64,000 nt of DNA, taken from positions 1,116,001 through 1,180,000 of the forward strand of contig WHVD01000002.1 in NCBI GenBank assembly GCA_015178975.1. Direction: 5' to 3'. Of this stretch, positions 43,919 through 54,529 are shown piece by piece (positions within the stretch are counted from its first letter, which is position 1; every line of letters starts with the position of its first letter). A model generated the notes under the pieces. That model worked only from the letters and a program-made list of their open reading frames with translations, was not told the DNA's origin and ran no database searches. This stretch comes from Hysterangium stoloniferum (Eukaryota > Basidiomycota > Agaricomycetes > Hysterangiales > Hysterangiaceae). Position numbers and translations under genes: made by a program.

Positions 43919-45459
43919 TATCACGAGACCGAGTCAGACCGTGTGTCATCATCCGCACTCGCGTCTTCACGCAGTGTATCTCCGTCAGAAACACTATAGT
44001 ACGTTGTCCTATCTGGTTAACAGGGATATATCTTGGATGAGCTGCTGGTGCCATTTGTGGAAATGGCTGTTGTGGGAATTTCAGCGAGAGGATATGGGAG
44101 ATAAAACAGTGACACGTATGGGACCAAACCCCCAGTTCGTTAGGTGCCACAATGGCAAGTAAGGCAAACATTTAGACATCCCCCTAAGACAATCAACGTA
44201 AGCATGACCAGGACTCGCACAAATTCAAGACACATCCAAAGACTCACCATCTCCCCAAAATCCGCTGCCGACTCTTTCAACACATCCCACACCAGGTCTG
44301 TCCACATGACGTCTTGTTCAGTAACTCTTCTCCTAACGTTTATGACCTTCAGCTCCCCAACAGCCACAGGCCCCATGTTTGAGAGCCCAAGCCTGAAAAC
44401 CATCCCGGGTGTTGGAGGCGGGTTCCTCGTCGAAGAGCCCGAATGGGCATTACTATCTCCGTCTTCATCTTCGTCGTCGTGTTCCCCATTGCAACGCTCG
44501 TCGCTCGCGAGATGGGTATCTGGTGGCCCTTCACAAAACTGCACGATGCGCTTCGACACCGGACTGAGGCTCGGTTGGCCCTTGCGGATTTCCGTGCTGA
44601 CATGAGAACGGGAGCGACTGGTTGGGCTAGGGATACCCCGCGTGCACGCGGAGCGAGGCGAGGGTGAGAAACTGGATGATGCGTACAGGTTTTTAAACAC
44701 TGGTGTAGAGGGGGGATCGGTGATGAAGGATGATGTGCGGCTTGTAGGAAGTGAGGACTCCATTAATGACGATGATATTCCACCCGTTTCTTCGAATTGG
44801 ATACGTCCCCGTCCGTCACCTACCAAAATGGCCTTTCCTACACTCTCACTACCATAGACGTTATGTTCGTCTCGCTATCGCTTCCACCCTCGCTATCCGA
44901 GTCATCCAGCGGGCCGCCGCCAGTGTAGGCAGAGCCACGGACATCCGCCTGAAGTCGGGTCTCGCAGCGGCCGATCGAGTGTTGACAGCCGTCAATAGTC
45001 GCGGTGAGAGAATGGAGGAGCCTCTCGCTACACGACGTGGGCACCAAGTTCAGTAACAAAGTCAGACTCAATGTAAAGAAAAAGACGTCATGTACCTGAA
45101 TATGTTCCGGGACCCTTGCCTGATGCGCCCGTGCCAGAGATAGACGCGTCATACATAGACTCACGCGATGTTTGTGGCCCAGATGGAAGAGGGATTTGGT
45201 TAGCCCGAGGAGAGGGTGAGGGGGTCAGACGTGGTGATGAAGAGTTGGAATGGGAAGATAGTTGCACACGGGCAGAACGATTGCTAGCATGTGCGCTCGA
45301 CTGGAGGGTACATTGCAGGTGATCGTGCCTGACGTCATGGTCAAGGAGATGGAGGGTCCCCACAGCGGTAGTTTCCTCTTTGCGCTGTTTTAGACAGTGT
45401 CCAGTGTCTTCGTATCCCGCTATTATGTACGTCCCAATTGAATCTGAGCTCAGAGACAT
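43919..45459 (-). pseudogene. Ser-rich/acidic family gene, copy C1' (right arm)
   Basis: Mirror of C1 at 7415-8955, identical in every frame compared, including the frame 44826-44140 and the introns. It converges with C2'. The same frame breaks are present, so both were fixed before the arm duplicated or have been homogenised. Confidence 0.55.
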
Positions 45460-45849
45460 AGATACCCGCCAGTTTTGTTATTGTAAGCACGTGCATTAAA
45501 ATACGACCGCGGTTTGCAGGGCGACTTTCCTTGCTAGGCGGCGTATTCGTTCATGGTGTTTCCAACCCATCCATATTCTTCCAACACCGAGATGCAACAT
45601 AAGTGGGATACGAGTACTGTTCCCGTGAAGAGAGTGGCGATCATACATAGGAGGGACTGAGAAGCACTTGTGAGATGTGCAGAATATGGGAAGCTATTGT
45701 GACGGTGGTCAAGTACGGCCAACAGAATTGAGGTGTAGTATGATAAATAAGACTGGAACTGGGGAAGAAAATAGCAGGCTCAAATGCAGACCGTGCCAAC
45801 GGTGGGGTCATGGTTGAGTATGGGTCAGGGTGTGGATGGTAGCACTCAC

Positions 45850-45944
45850 GCCTTGGTAACTCAATTGGTAGAGCGGCAGACTCTTACAGTCCCTCTGACC
45901 GGGTAAGAGTCTTGAGGTTGCGGGTTCGATTCCCGTCTGAGGCC
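45850..45944 (+). tRNA. tRNA-Lys(CTT) with intron (copy C', mirror of C)
   Basis: GCCTTGGTAACTCAATTGG start, CTT anticodon, ~22 nt intron, T-arm GCGGGTTCGATTCCCGT, TTTT downstream at about 45950. Identical to copy C. Confidence 0.82.
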
Positions 45945-46269
45945 CTACTTTTATCCGATTAAAGTACAGACTCCTTCCTACATATATCTCTTTTTCCAAG
46001 CGCATGTCATATTTTTAAGAATCATGGAACTAGTTATTAAGTCCCAAAATGCATATGCAGAACTATGTAAAAGTTCAAACTTTGCATCCCAAGACATTAA
46101 CTCAGCCTGATGACTTTGTCCTTTTGTCACTGTAAATACTACTACAACAGTAAGGTGTACTCCGACAAAAAAGTCTAGGATGGGGGACAGATAGTAGATT
46201 CAAAGGCAGAAGGTAACACCGGTGGTGTCACGGTTCAATATATATTACAATGTGGATGTGATAAGTCAT

Positions 46270-46364
46270 GCCTTGGTAGCTCAGTTGGTAGAGCGTCAGA
46301 CTCTTACAGTCCCTCTGACCGGGTAAGTGTCTTAAGGTTGCGGGTTCGATTCCCGTCCGAGGCA
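46270..46364 (+). tRNA. tRNA-Lys(CTT) with intron (copy B', mirror of B)
   Basis: GCCTTGGTAGCTCAGTTGG start, CTT anticodon, T-arm GCGGGTTCGATTCCCGT, acceptor CCGAGGC plus A, TTTTT downstream. Identical to copy B; 420 bp downstream of copy C'. Confidence 0.85.
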
Positions 46365-46439
46365 ATGTTTTTATCCCATTAAATCACGGACTACGTCCTA
46401 CATATATTTCTTTTTTCCATGCGTATGAATTATTTTCGA

Positions 46440-46909
46440 GAATTATGGAAATAGCCATTAAGTACCAAACTTGCATATTCAGGCCATAGTCTGAAAGGAA
46501 GGTTGATTGGATAATCGCATGTGTTATCTTTTATGATGGATGGGGAGGCCGATGTTTCGGGTCCGAGTACTTCTGCGGACAATAGGATCTGGGGTATCAG
46601 AACAACTCCACCATTTGAGGATTCGATGTGCATTCTAGGGGGTCACAACACCCTGCGGGAATACTTTGGTGTCCAGCAGAATACTACATATCCTCAACAA
46701 GAGCCAACATAGTGATAGCTGTGCTTACTGAATTCAATAACAATATATGTCTGTGTAGCTACAATTCTACCTCATTCCTAGTATTATTCATTTGATTTCT
46801 GGACATTTTACAGTACCCAGTACATTGTTTACCTTTGGCAGGAAAGGAACAAACGAAGTGGGTGGATGCTGGATGAGGTTTGACTTGTTTCGCCCCATTT
46901 GTTTGTATC
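46440..46909 (-). repeat. Mirror of direct repeat copy 2
   Basis: Complement of 5965-6434. A single base difference just outside it (46948 against 5926) opens or closes short frames in this stretch, which shows that those frames are not under selection. Confidence 0.75.
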
Positions 46910-47083
46910 TGAATTGTTTTCCCTTGTATGTATGTTATAGGGTGCGCCATAGATGGTATTTCCTTCTAATATTTCAAACTTATGTCCTTGAATACAACCG
47001 TCTAGCTATACACTGATTCCATATCCAATGGCAAAGCAACACGGGGAGAGCAAGTGTGATATAGACATGCATATACCTACCTA

Positions 47084-48480
47084 GTAGCCATCAAGGCACA
47101 CATTTGGACGTCCCCTTAAGAAAATCAACGTAAGCATCATCAGGGCTCAGACAAATTCAAGGCACTTCCAAAGACTCACCATCGCCGCACAATCCCACTA
47201 CCATCTTTTTCAACGCATCCCAGACCACGTCTGTTCCACATGACGTCTCCTTCAGCAACTCCTCTCCTAACGTTTATGGCCGTCCGCTCCCCAACACCCA
47301 CATGCCCCCAGTTTGACAAGCCCCAGCCTGATACCATTCCGGGTTGTGGAGAAGGTTTCATCGTCGAAGAGCCCTCTACGCCGGCCACAGCCGTTAATGA
47401 TTCGGGAGTAGATCGAGGTGACGGGCGACGGTGGGGAACCGTCCTGGTAATGCTCAAAAACTCGCGAGAACGAACAAGTGACTGTGATGCGGAAGGCGAA
47501 CGTCCTTCAGACTCCGAGCTTGATCCACAACCCGACTCGGAGTCAGAGCCCGAATGGGTATTACTATCTCCATGTTCGTCTTCGTCGTCATGTTCCCCAT
47601 GGCTACGCCCGTCACTCGGGACATGGCTGTCGGGTGACCCTTCGCGAAGCTGCACGATGATGTTCGACAGCAGACTGGTGCTTGGTTCACCCTTGCAGAT
47701 CGTCAGGCTGAAACGGGACCGACTGGTTGGGCTAGGGGTACGCCGAATGCACAACGCGGTGCGAGGCGAAGGTGAGAAGCTCGATGATGGGTGCAGGTTT
47801 GTCAAGGATGTTGAAGAGCGGGGACCGGTGGTGAAGCAGTATGTGCGGCTTTTAGCAAGTGAGGACTCCATGAATAACGATGATAATCTACGCGTTTCTT
47901 CTAATTTGATATGTCGCCGTCCGTCGCCTACTAGGAGGGCCTTTCCTACACTCTCACTACCATTGACGCCATCTTCTCCGTTGTTTTCCCTTCCCCTCTC
48001 GCTTTCCGAGTCATCCAGCGTGCCGCCGCCAATGTATGGCCCAGAAGGGGACATAAGCCCTAGCGGCCGATCGAGCGGTCAATAGTCGCAGAGGGTTAAT
48101 GGAGGAGTCTCTCGCCACAAGTTCGCATCAAGCTCAACGCCCAATATGTCATGTACCTGAGTCTGTTCCGGGACTTTCCTGATACACCCGCGCTAGAGAT
48201 AGACGCATCATACATGGACTCCGGCGACGTTTGTGGCTCAGATGGAAAAACGATTGGGTTAGCACGGGGAGAGGGTGAGGGGGTCAGACGTGGTGATGAA
48301 GAGTCTGAATGGGGGGATAATTGGACACCAGCAGAACGATTGCTAGCATGTGCGCTCGACTGGAGGGTACATTGCAGGTGATCGTGCCTGACGTCATGGT
48401 CAAGGAGATGGAGGGTCCCCACAGCGGTAGTTTCCTCTGTACATGAGGATTCAGAATCCGGGGAAGCTGCTATCAGCAAC
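47084..48480 (-). CDS. Ser-rich/acidic family gene, copy C3, best preserved
   Basis: Minus strand. The N-terminal Ser/Pro-rich frame 48479-48096 includes SPRLTPSPSPRANPI. A gap containing a possible intron (donor GTACAT near 48155) precedes a long frame 48054-47176 of 292 codons. That frame carries VGKALLVGDGR, SPSPRTALC, a Ser/Arg stretch, DDEDEHGDSNTHSGSDSES, RSTPESLTA and GMVSGWGLSNWG. The conserved intron follows (about 47181-47117). The next exon reads only a few codons (GTSKCVP) to a stop near 47086. It is more continuous than C1 or C2 but has replaced some conserved residues. The long Ser-rich, acidic, apparently disordered region suggests a nuclear or regulatory protein, but this is inference. 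Confidence 0.5.
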
Positions 48481-48549
48481 CACCCAAAGATTCAAGCCCA
48501 AAGGATCTGACAATTGTGATGCTGTTGTATCTCGAACTACCTCATAAGG

Positions 48550-49306
48550 GGAATATTTCCGCACACAAGTAGCAAGTTCGTGAAGCTGAGGCCAGGAAAG
48601 CATTTATAGCGCGAAATATTACTAAGAATTTTGATACATTATTGTAGGCTCTAGTAGCTCACCAACATATACATCAACAAATGTCGCTGCACGTATGGGT
48701 CCAATCCCCTAGTTCGTTAGGTGCCACAATAGCAAGTAAGGCAAACATTTGGACATCCCCCTAAGAAAATCAATGTAAGCATGATCAGGACTCACACAAA
48801 TTCAAGACACATCCAAAGACTCGCCATCTCCGCAAAATCCACTACCGTCTCTTTCAACGCATCCCACACCAGGTCTGTCCAAATGACGTCTTCTTCAGTA
48901 ACTCTTCTCCTAATGTTTATGACCTTCAGCTCCCCAACAGCCACAGGCCCCATGTTTGAGAGCCCAAGCCTGAAACCATCCCGGGTGTTGGAGACGGGTT
49001 CGTCGTCGAAGAGCCCGAATGGGCATTACTATCTCCGTGTTTGTCTTCGTCGTCGTGTTCCCCATTGCTACGCTCGTCCCCCACGAGATGGGTATCGGGT
49101 GGTCCTTTGAGAAGCGGCACGATGCTTTTCGACAGCGGACTAGGGCTTGGTTGGCCCTTGCAGATTTCCAGGCTGAAGTGAGAACGGATACGCCGGGTGG
49201 ATGCGGTGCGAGGCGAGGGTGAAAAGCTGGATGATGCGTGCAGGTTTTTAAAGAACCATGTAGAGCGGGTATCGGTGGTGAAGGATGATGTGCGGCTTTT
49301 AGCAAG
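48550..49306 (-). pseudogene. Ser-rich/acidic family gene, copy C4, 3' part, split by a foldback element
   Basis: Minus strand. 49306-48925 encodes the Ser/Arg and acidic blocks (DDEDKHGDSNAHSGS near 49020) and the GMVSGLGSQTWG region with a frame break. The conserved intron (near 48820-48757) follows, then the next exon (48756-48700, CCTTACTTGCTATTG...). Further decayed C-terminal sequence reaches 48550, with a match to 9210-9240 near 48500. The 5' part of this copy lies beyond the inserted elements, at 52548-52586 and 52918-52985. Confidence 0.6.
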
Positions 49307-52300
49307 CACTGGAGGCACCCCAAGATTTTGGGAGTTGCAAAACCTTCAGAAAATCTTGCTATTTGGCCAAATTTGCTAAGCATTCTTTGAACTGAAAAAC
49401 TGTTTGAAAATCTTGAGTTTTAGTAGGTTTTTCTGAGGACAAAAATTGTATCTGAAAACCCTAAAAATGTTGATCAGGAAATTCTAAGGAAACATTGTTG
49501 GAAATAGCCTATTTTCTGTGGATTTTCTAAATAGGAAAATTCTTAAAAAACCCTGGGTTTTGTTAGGGTTTTGCCACCCAACAGAATTCTATGAAAACTG
49601 TAATAATTTGCCTAGAGAAATCAATTGAAAACCACATATTTCTACTCAATTTTTCTGCTCAGGGAATTGGGTGAAAACTATAATTTTTTACCAGGAAAAT
49701 CTTGTGCCAAGACAATGTTTTGTTAATGTTTTGTCAAGGGGAAAACCCATAATGAAATTGACAATTTAATTATATGGGAAATCATTGAATAATTATAGAT
49801 TTTAATAAGATTTTCCTTGGCCACAAACATTATGGAAATTCAAAAAATGTGTTGGTGAAATCTTGAAGAAATTAACATTTTCGCATGAGTGTCTTAAAGG
49901 TTTTTCAAGATGAGAAACCTTGAACTGATTTTTCCTGATTGAGCATGATTCACAATTGTTTGGAATGGTACAGTGGGATTTACAAATATTTAAGAGGATT
50001 GTTTTAGATTCAGGTAGATTCTTTTAGATTCAGATAGATTCTTTGAGATTCAGATAGATTCTCTTAGATTCAGATAGATTCTTTTAGATTCAGATAGATT
50101 CTTTTAGATTCAGATAGATTCTTTTAGATTCAGATAGATTCTTTTAGATTCACATCGATTCAGATAGATTCTTTTAGATTCAGATAGATTCAGATAGATT
50201 CAGATAGATTCAAATAGACTCTCTTAGATTCACATAGATTCAGATAGATTCTTTTAGATTCACATAGATTCTTTTAGATTCAGATAGATTCTTTTAGATT
50301 CAGATAGATTATTTTAGATTCAGGTAGATTCTTGTAGATTCAGATAGATTCTTTTACATTCAGATAGATTATTTTAGATTCACATAGATTCAGATAGATT
50401 CTTTTACATTCAGATAGATTATTTTAGATTCACATAAATTCAGATAGATTCTTTTAGATTCACATAGATTCTTTTAGATTAACATAGATTCTTTTAGATT
50501 CAGATAGATTCTTTTAGATTCAGATAGATTCAGATAGATTCACAAAGATCCTTTTAGATTCACATAGATTCAGATAGATTGTTTGAGATTCAGATAGATT
50601 CAGATAGATTCAGATAGATTCACATAGATTCACATAGATTCACATAGATTCACATAGATTCACATAGATTCACATAGATTCACATAAATTCACATAGATT
50701 CACATAGATTCACATAGATTCAGATACATAGATTCTCTTAGATTCACATAGACTCTTTTAGATTCACATAGATTCTTTTATGGTTTAGGGTGAATCTAAA
50801 AGAATCTAAAAGAATCTAAAAGAATCTATCTGAATCTATGTGAATCTAAAAGAATCTACCTGAATCTAAAAGAATCTATCTGAATCTCAAAGAATTTATC
50901 TGAATCTAAGAGAATATACCTGAATCTAAAATAATCTATCTGAATCTATGTGAATCTAAAAGAATCTATCTGAATCCAAAAGAATCTATCTGAATCTAAA
51001 AGAATCTATCTGAATCCAAAAGAATCTCCCTGAATCTACAAGAATCTATGTGAATCTATGTGAATCTATGTGAATCTAAAAGAATCTATCTGAATCTAAA
51101 AGAATCTATCTGAATCTAAAAGAATCTATGTGAAGCTATGTGAAGCTAAAAGAATCTATCTGAACCTAAAAGAATCTATCTGAATCCAAAAGAATCTATC
51201 TGAATCTAAAAGAATCTATGTGAAGCTATGTGAAGCTAAAAGAATCTATCTGAACCTAAAAGAATCTATCTGAATCCAAAAGAATCTATCTGAATCTAAA
51301 AGAATCTACCTGAATCTACAAGAATCTACCTGAATCTAAAATAATCTATCTGAATCTAAAAGAATCTCAAAGAATCTATCTGAATCTATGTGAATCTAAA
51401 AGAATCTACCTGAATCTAAAAGAATCTATGTGAATCTAAAAGAATCTATCTGAATCTACAAGAATCTACCTGAATCTAAAATAATATATCTGCATCTAGT
51501 CAATCTAAAAGAATCTATCTGAATCTATGTCAATCTAAAAGAATCTATCTGAATCTATCTGAATCTATCTTAATCTAAAAGAATCTATCTGAACCTAAAA
51601 GAATCTATCTGAATCCAAAAGAATCTATCTGAATCTATGTGAATCTATGTGAATCTATGTGAATCTATGTGAATCTATGTGAATCTATGTGAATCTATGT
51701 GAATCTATGTGAATCTATCTGAATCTATGTGAATCTATGTGAATCTATGTGAATCTATCTGAATCTATCTGAATCTCAAACAATCTATCTGAATCTATGT
51801 GAATCTAAAAGGATCTTTGTGAATCTATCTGAATCTATCTGAATCTATCTGAATCTAAAAGAATCTACCTGAATCTAAAACAATCCTCTTAAATATTTGT
51901 GAATCATGCTCAATCAGGAAAAATCAGTTCAAGGTTTCTCATCTTGAAAAACCTTTAAGAAACTCATGTGAAATTGTTAATTTCTTCAAGATTTCACCAA
52001 CACATTCTTTGAATTTCCATAGTGTTTGTGGCCAAGGAAAATCTTATTGAAATCTATAATTATTCAATGATTTCCCATATAATTAAATTGTCAATTTCAT
52101 TATGGGTTTTCCCCTTGACAAAACATTAACAAAACATTGTCTTGGCACAAGATTTTCCTGGTAAAAAATTATAGTTTTCACCCAATTCCCTGAGCAGAAA
52201 AATTGAGCAGAAATATGTTGTTTTCAATTGATTTCTCTAGGCAAATTATTACAGTTTTCATAGAATTCTGTTGGGTGGAAAAACCTAACAAAACCCAAGG

Positions 52301-52544
52301 TTTTTTAAGAATTTCCCCATTTAGAAAATCCACAGAAAATATGCTATTTCCAACAATGTTTCCTTAGAATTTCCTGATCAACATCTTTAGGGTTTTCAGA
52401 TACAATTTTTGTCCTCAGAAAAACCTACTAAAACTCAAGATTTTCAAACAGTTTTTCAGTTCAAAGAATGCTTAGCAAATTTGGCCAAATAGCAAGATTT
52501 TTTGAAGGTTTTGCAACTCCAAAAATCTTGGGGTGCCTCCAGTG
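49307..52544. mobile_element. Giant foldback element, CACTG ends, 3 bp target duplication (3238 bp)
   Basis: The ends read CACTGGAGGCACCCCAAGAT and its complement, flanked by AAG (49304-49306 and 52545-52547). The outer ~655-685 bp are inverted copies, ~95% alike by eye; the left has an extra ~30 bp near 49955. Inside, long arrays of 10 bp units also form inverted arms that meet near 50785 around TATGGTTTAGGGTG. There is no open frame, so it must move with another element's transposase. CACTG/CACTA ends plus a 3 bp duplication fit the CACTA (CMC/EnSpm, fungal Plavaka-like) class; this is inference. The empty site is visible by comparing C3 (47855-47875). Confidence 0.85.
49990..51885. repeat. 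Inverted arrays of 10 bp satellite units inside the foldback element
   Basis: From 49990 to about 50780 the sequence is built from 10-mers GATTCAGATA, GATTCTTTTA and GATTCACATA (GATTC plus a variable 5-mer). From 50790 to 51885 the complement appears (TCTATCTGAA, TCTAAAAGAA, TCTATGTGAA). The left arm is ~790 bp and the right ~1095 bp, with local runs of one unit type (50600-50720; 51635-51760). Spacing stays at 10 bp almost without exception. Confidence 0.95.
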
Positions 52545-52547
52545 AAG

Positions 52548-52985
52548 TCAGAACTCCATGAATGACGATGATATTCCATGCGTTTCTGTAAGCCTGGCCA
52601 CCTTACCACATATGCCACCACTCCCTTTGTTCGACTACTCAAGCATTCCTTGTGCCACCACTCACTTGACCATTGTTCTCCTTTTCCTGCCACATCTTCC
52701 TTGTCTTCAGACACCTTTTGTTACCACAATCTTATTGTTCCAAGCAGATATATAAGTATACATTCCAGTGATAAGAGGGAATCTTTTCGACCATACAATC
52801 CTTTCCCACCCTTCCCTAGGGAACCTCACATTCATCTTGTATCATACTGCTACTAAAATAAAGAAAACTTAGTCCTGTCCGTGTTGACTGAGTGAGGCTG
52901 ATAACGACAGCCTTTCAGTTTCTTCGAATTGGATACCTCCCCATCTGTCACCTACTAGAATGGCCTTTCCTATACATTCAAATGG
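52548..52985 (-). pseudogene. Family gene C4, 5' part, in two pieces
   Basis: 52548-52586 and 52918-52985, read together on the minus strand, match the segment of C1 and C3 around the VGDGRGRI...SSLMESS motif: CATTCTAGTAGGTGACAG, CAATTCGAAGAAAC, then ATCATCGTCATTCATGGAGT. The solo LTR at 52587-52917 separates them. Family similarity ends near 52985. Confidence 0.7.
52587..52917 (+). mobile_element. Solo LTR (331 bp) in family gene C4
   Basis: It begins TGTAAGCCTGGCC and ends CAGCCTTTCA, flanked by GTTTC at 52582-52586 and 52918-52922. An AATAAA-like ACTAAAATAAAGAAA occurs near 52852. The empty site is seen in the other family copies (GTTTCTTCGAATTGG at 8090 on the complement). Orientation is arbitrary. 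Confidence 0.82.
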
Positions 52986-52999
52986 TAAGTGAAAATTGA

Positions 53000-53820
53000 C
53001 TTCATGACCTTGGTTTGCTAAGTCTATTGGAATCTCAGTGTGTAGAGATCAGATTCAACAGCTGTCAACCTGGCAACCCCTTGACCACTTTGCTCCGCAT
53101 AATACTGGGAAACTGTCACTTGCTCTATCCCTCAACAATGTGGGTGAGGTGATTTCCTCTGAGTCTGTTAAGGGCAAGGCACTCAAGGAACATTTGGATG
53201 ATCTATATGGTATGTACTTGATATGATTTAAAAAAAGAGGAGCTAATCAATATTGTCACATTAATTCCTAGTCACAGATATGCCTCCTGAAGGGGAAATG
53301 GTGTTGTCCCATGGGCTATCATTTCTCAGGAAAATGGGGACATAGGGCAATGGATTGACCTGTCTCGTCTTCCTTGCCCTAATTTCCCAATAGGACCCCT
53401 CATTTCATGAATGAGGCTGTTTTGGATAAGCTAATCATGTGGATCTTGAAAGGTGAACAAAGTCTACTCCCCCCTCAATACATGTTTGCATGGCTTGAGA
53501 AGAAACATGGGTTCATCACACAACAATTGTGCCATGGTGCAAGAGAGTTTCATTTCACATGATAGAGTGTGTATCACTTACATTTGCCATACCATCACAG
53601 ACACTGTACTCATGCTATCAAAAAGGCTTCAAAGATATCTCGTTCATGTGCTGCCAAAGGAAGCCATACAGATGACAATAGTGAGACAATTGAGATTCCT
53701 GAGTTCTCTGGGTCTGAAACAGAATCTGAAGCAGCCATTCTGCATGTCGAGAAGCTGGAAGTGTCCACTCAGTCAATGTGAGTTGGATCAATTTTCAATA
53801 CTGCCAGAATGCTAACCTTA
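53000..53820 (+). other. Orphan exon-like sequence, possible decayed gene
   Basis: A plus-strand frame near 53038-53210 (ALSLNNVGEVISSESVKGKA) meets a good donor GTATGT at 53211. An acceptor TTCCTAG lies near 53271 (about 60 nt). The downstream sequence has stops but includes an acidic stretch at 53680-53760 (DNSETIEIPEFSGSETESEA). It resembles a broken multi-exon gene or transposase. I do not recognise it. Confidence 0.3.
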
Positions 53821-54529
53821 CATATTTCCTTTCGTATTCAAGTGTATCTATCACTGAGGCCAAGTTTCCCACAATCAAACAGTATCACACTGGAAAAAGG
53901 CTGCCTCTTGTGCTAGTATCTGTTAAATTTGATGATAGAATATAGAAATATAAAGTGAGGAGGGGACAGCTCAATGACAGGGGAGATCACACTTGTTTTA
54001 GTGGGATGTTGACTTTTCTGGGATTTGGGTTAGCGAGGGATCACGAGCATTAGGGCTCGGGTCACTGCAGTTGGGAATTCACCACATATTTTGGATTATA
54101 TAAGGTCTATTTGTATTTGTTTAGTCCTTATCCATTTACAATGAGTACTGCCACCTCACTTAGACAAATGGAAAGCTATATGGTCTAGGAACAGCACCAC
54201 GAAAACTTAACATGGGATTCCTAAGAGATTGAAACTAAAGAAATGAGTATGTACAGGTTTACTATTTATACTATTTATTTAATATTTATTTAGTATCTAA
54301 TATTTATTAGAAATTTGAGAAAAATGGCTTGTATGCACCCTACAGTGCATAGCTGTCAGGAACTGGAAAACCTGCTGGCCTCCAGGCTCCTGGACCCCAT
54401 CCTACATGCTCCTGACCCTGTATATTGTATAGGTACAACTGGAGTTCCTGCTGGAGCCTGCACGTCAACTTGTTTATGCCTGACTCTCTGTATGCACCCC
54501 ACCCTATCTGCCCCCAACTTGACACCTTC
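53821..54529. other. Non-coding, AT-rich, nothing recognised
   Basis: Includes short A/T repeats (TATTTATTTAATATTTATTT near 54275) and no supported gene. CpG is nearly absent. Confidence 0.4.

Larger units (their letters stand above)
39027..47155 (-). repeat. Right arm of the 8.13 kb inverted repeat
   Basis: Complement of 5719-13846. Outside its outer end (47155) the family gene C3 continues uninterrupted, whereas the left arm is cut within the corresponding intron. This arm therefore more likely preserves the original arrangement. Confidence 0.95.

Noticed and set aside
5719..47155. Mitochondrial or plasmid inverted repeat with replication origin
   Set aside because: Nuclear-type spliced genes, tRNAs with nuclear introns and LTR retrotransposons fill the arms and spacer; no rRNA or organellar genes.
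50770..50795. Telomere-like TTTAGGG at the centre of the palindrome
   Set aside because: A single copy with no tandem repetition; not evidence for a telomere or its remnant.
49990..51885. CRISPR-like array
   Set aside because: Units are 10 bp with no spacers, arranged as inverted satellites in a eukaryotic transposon.
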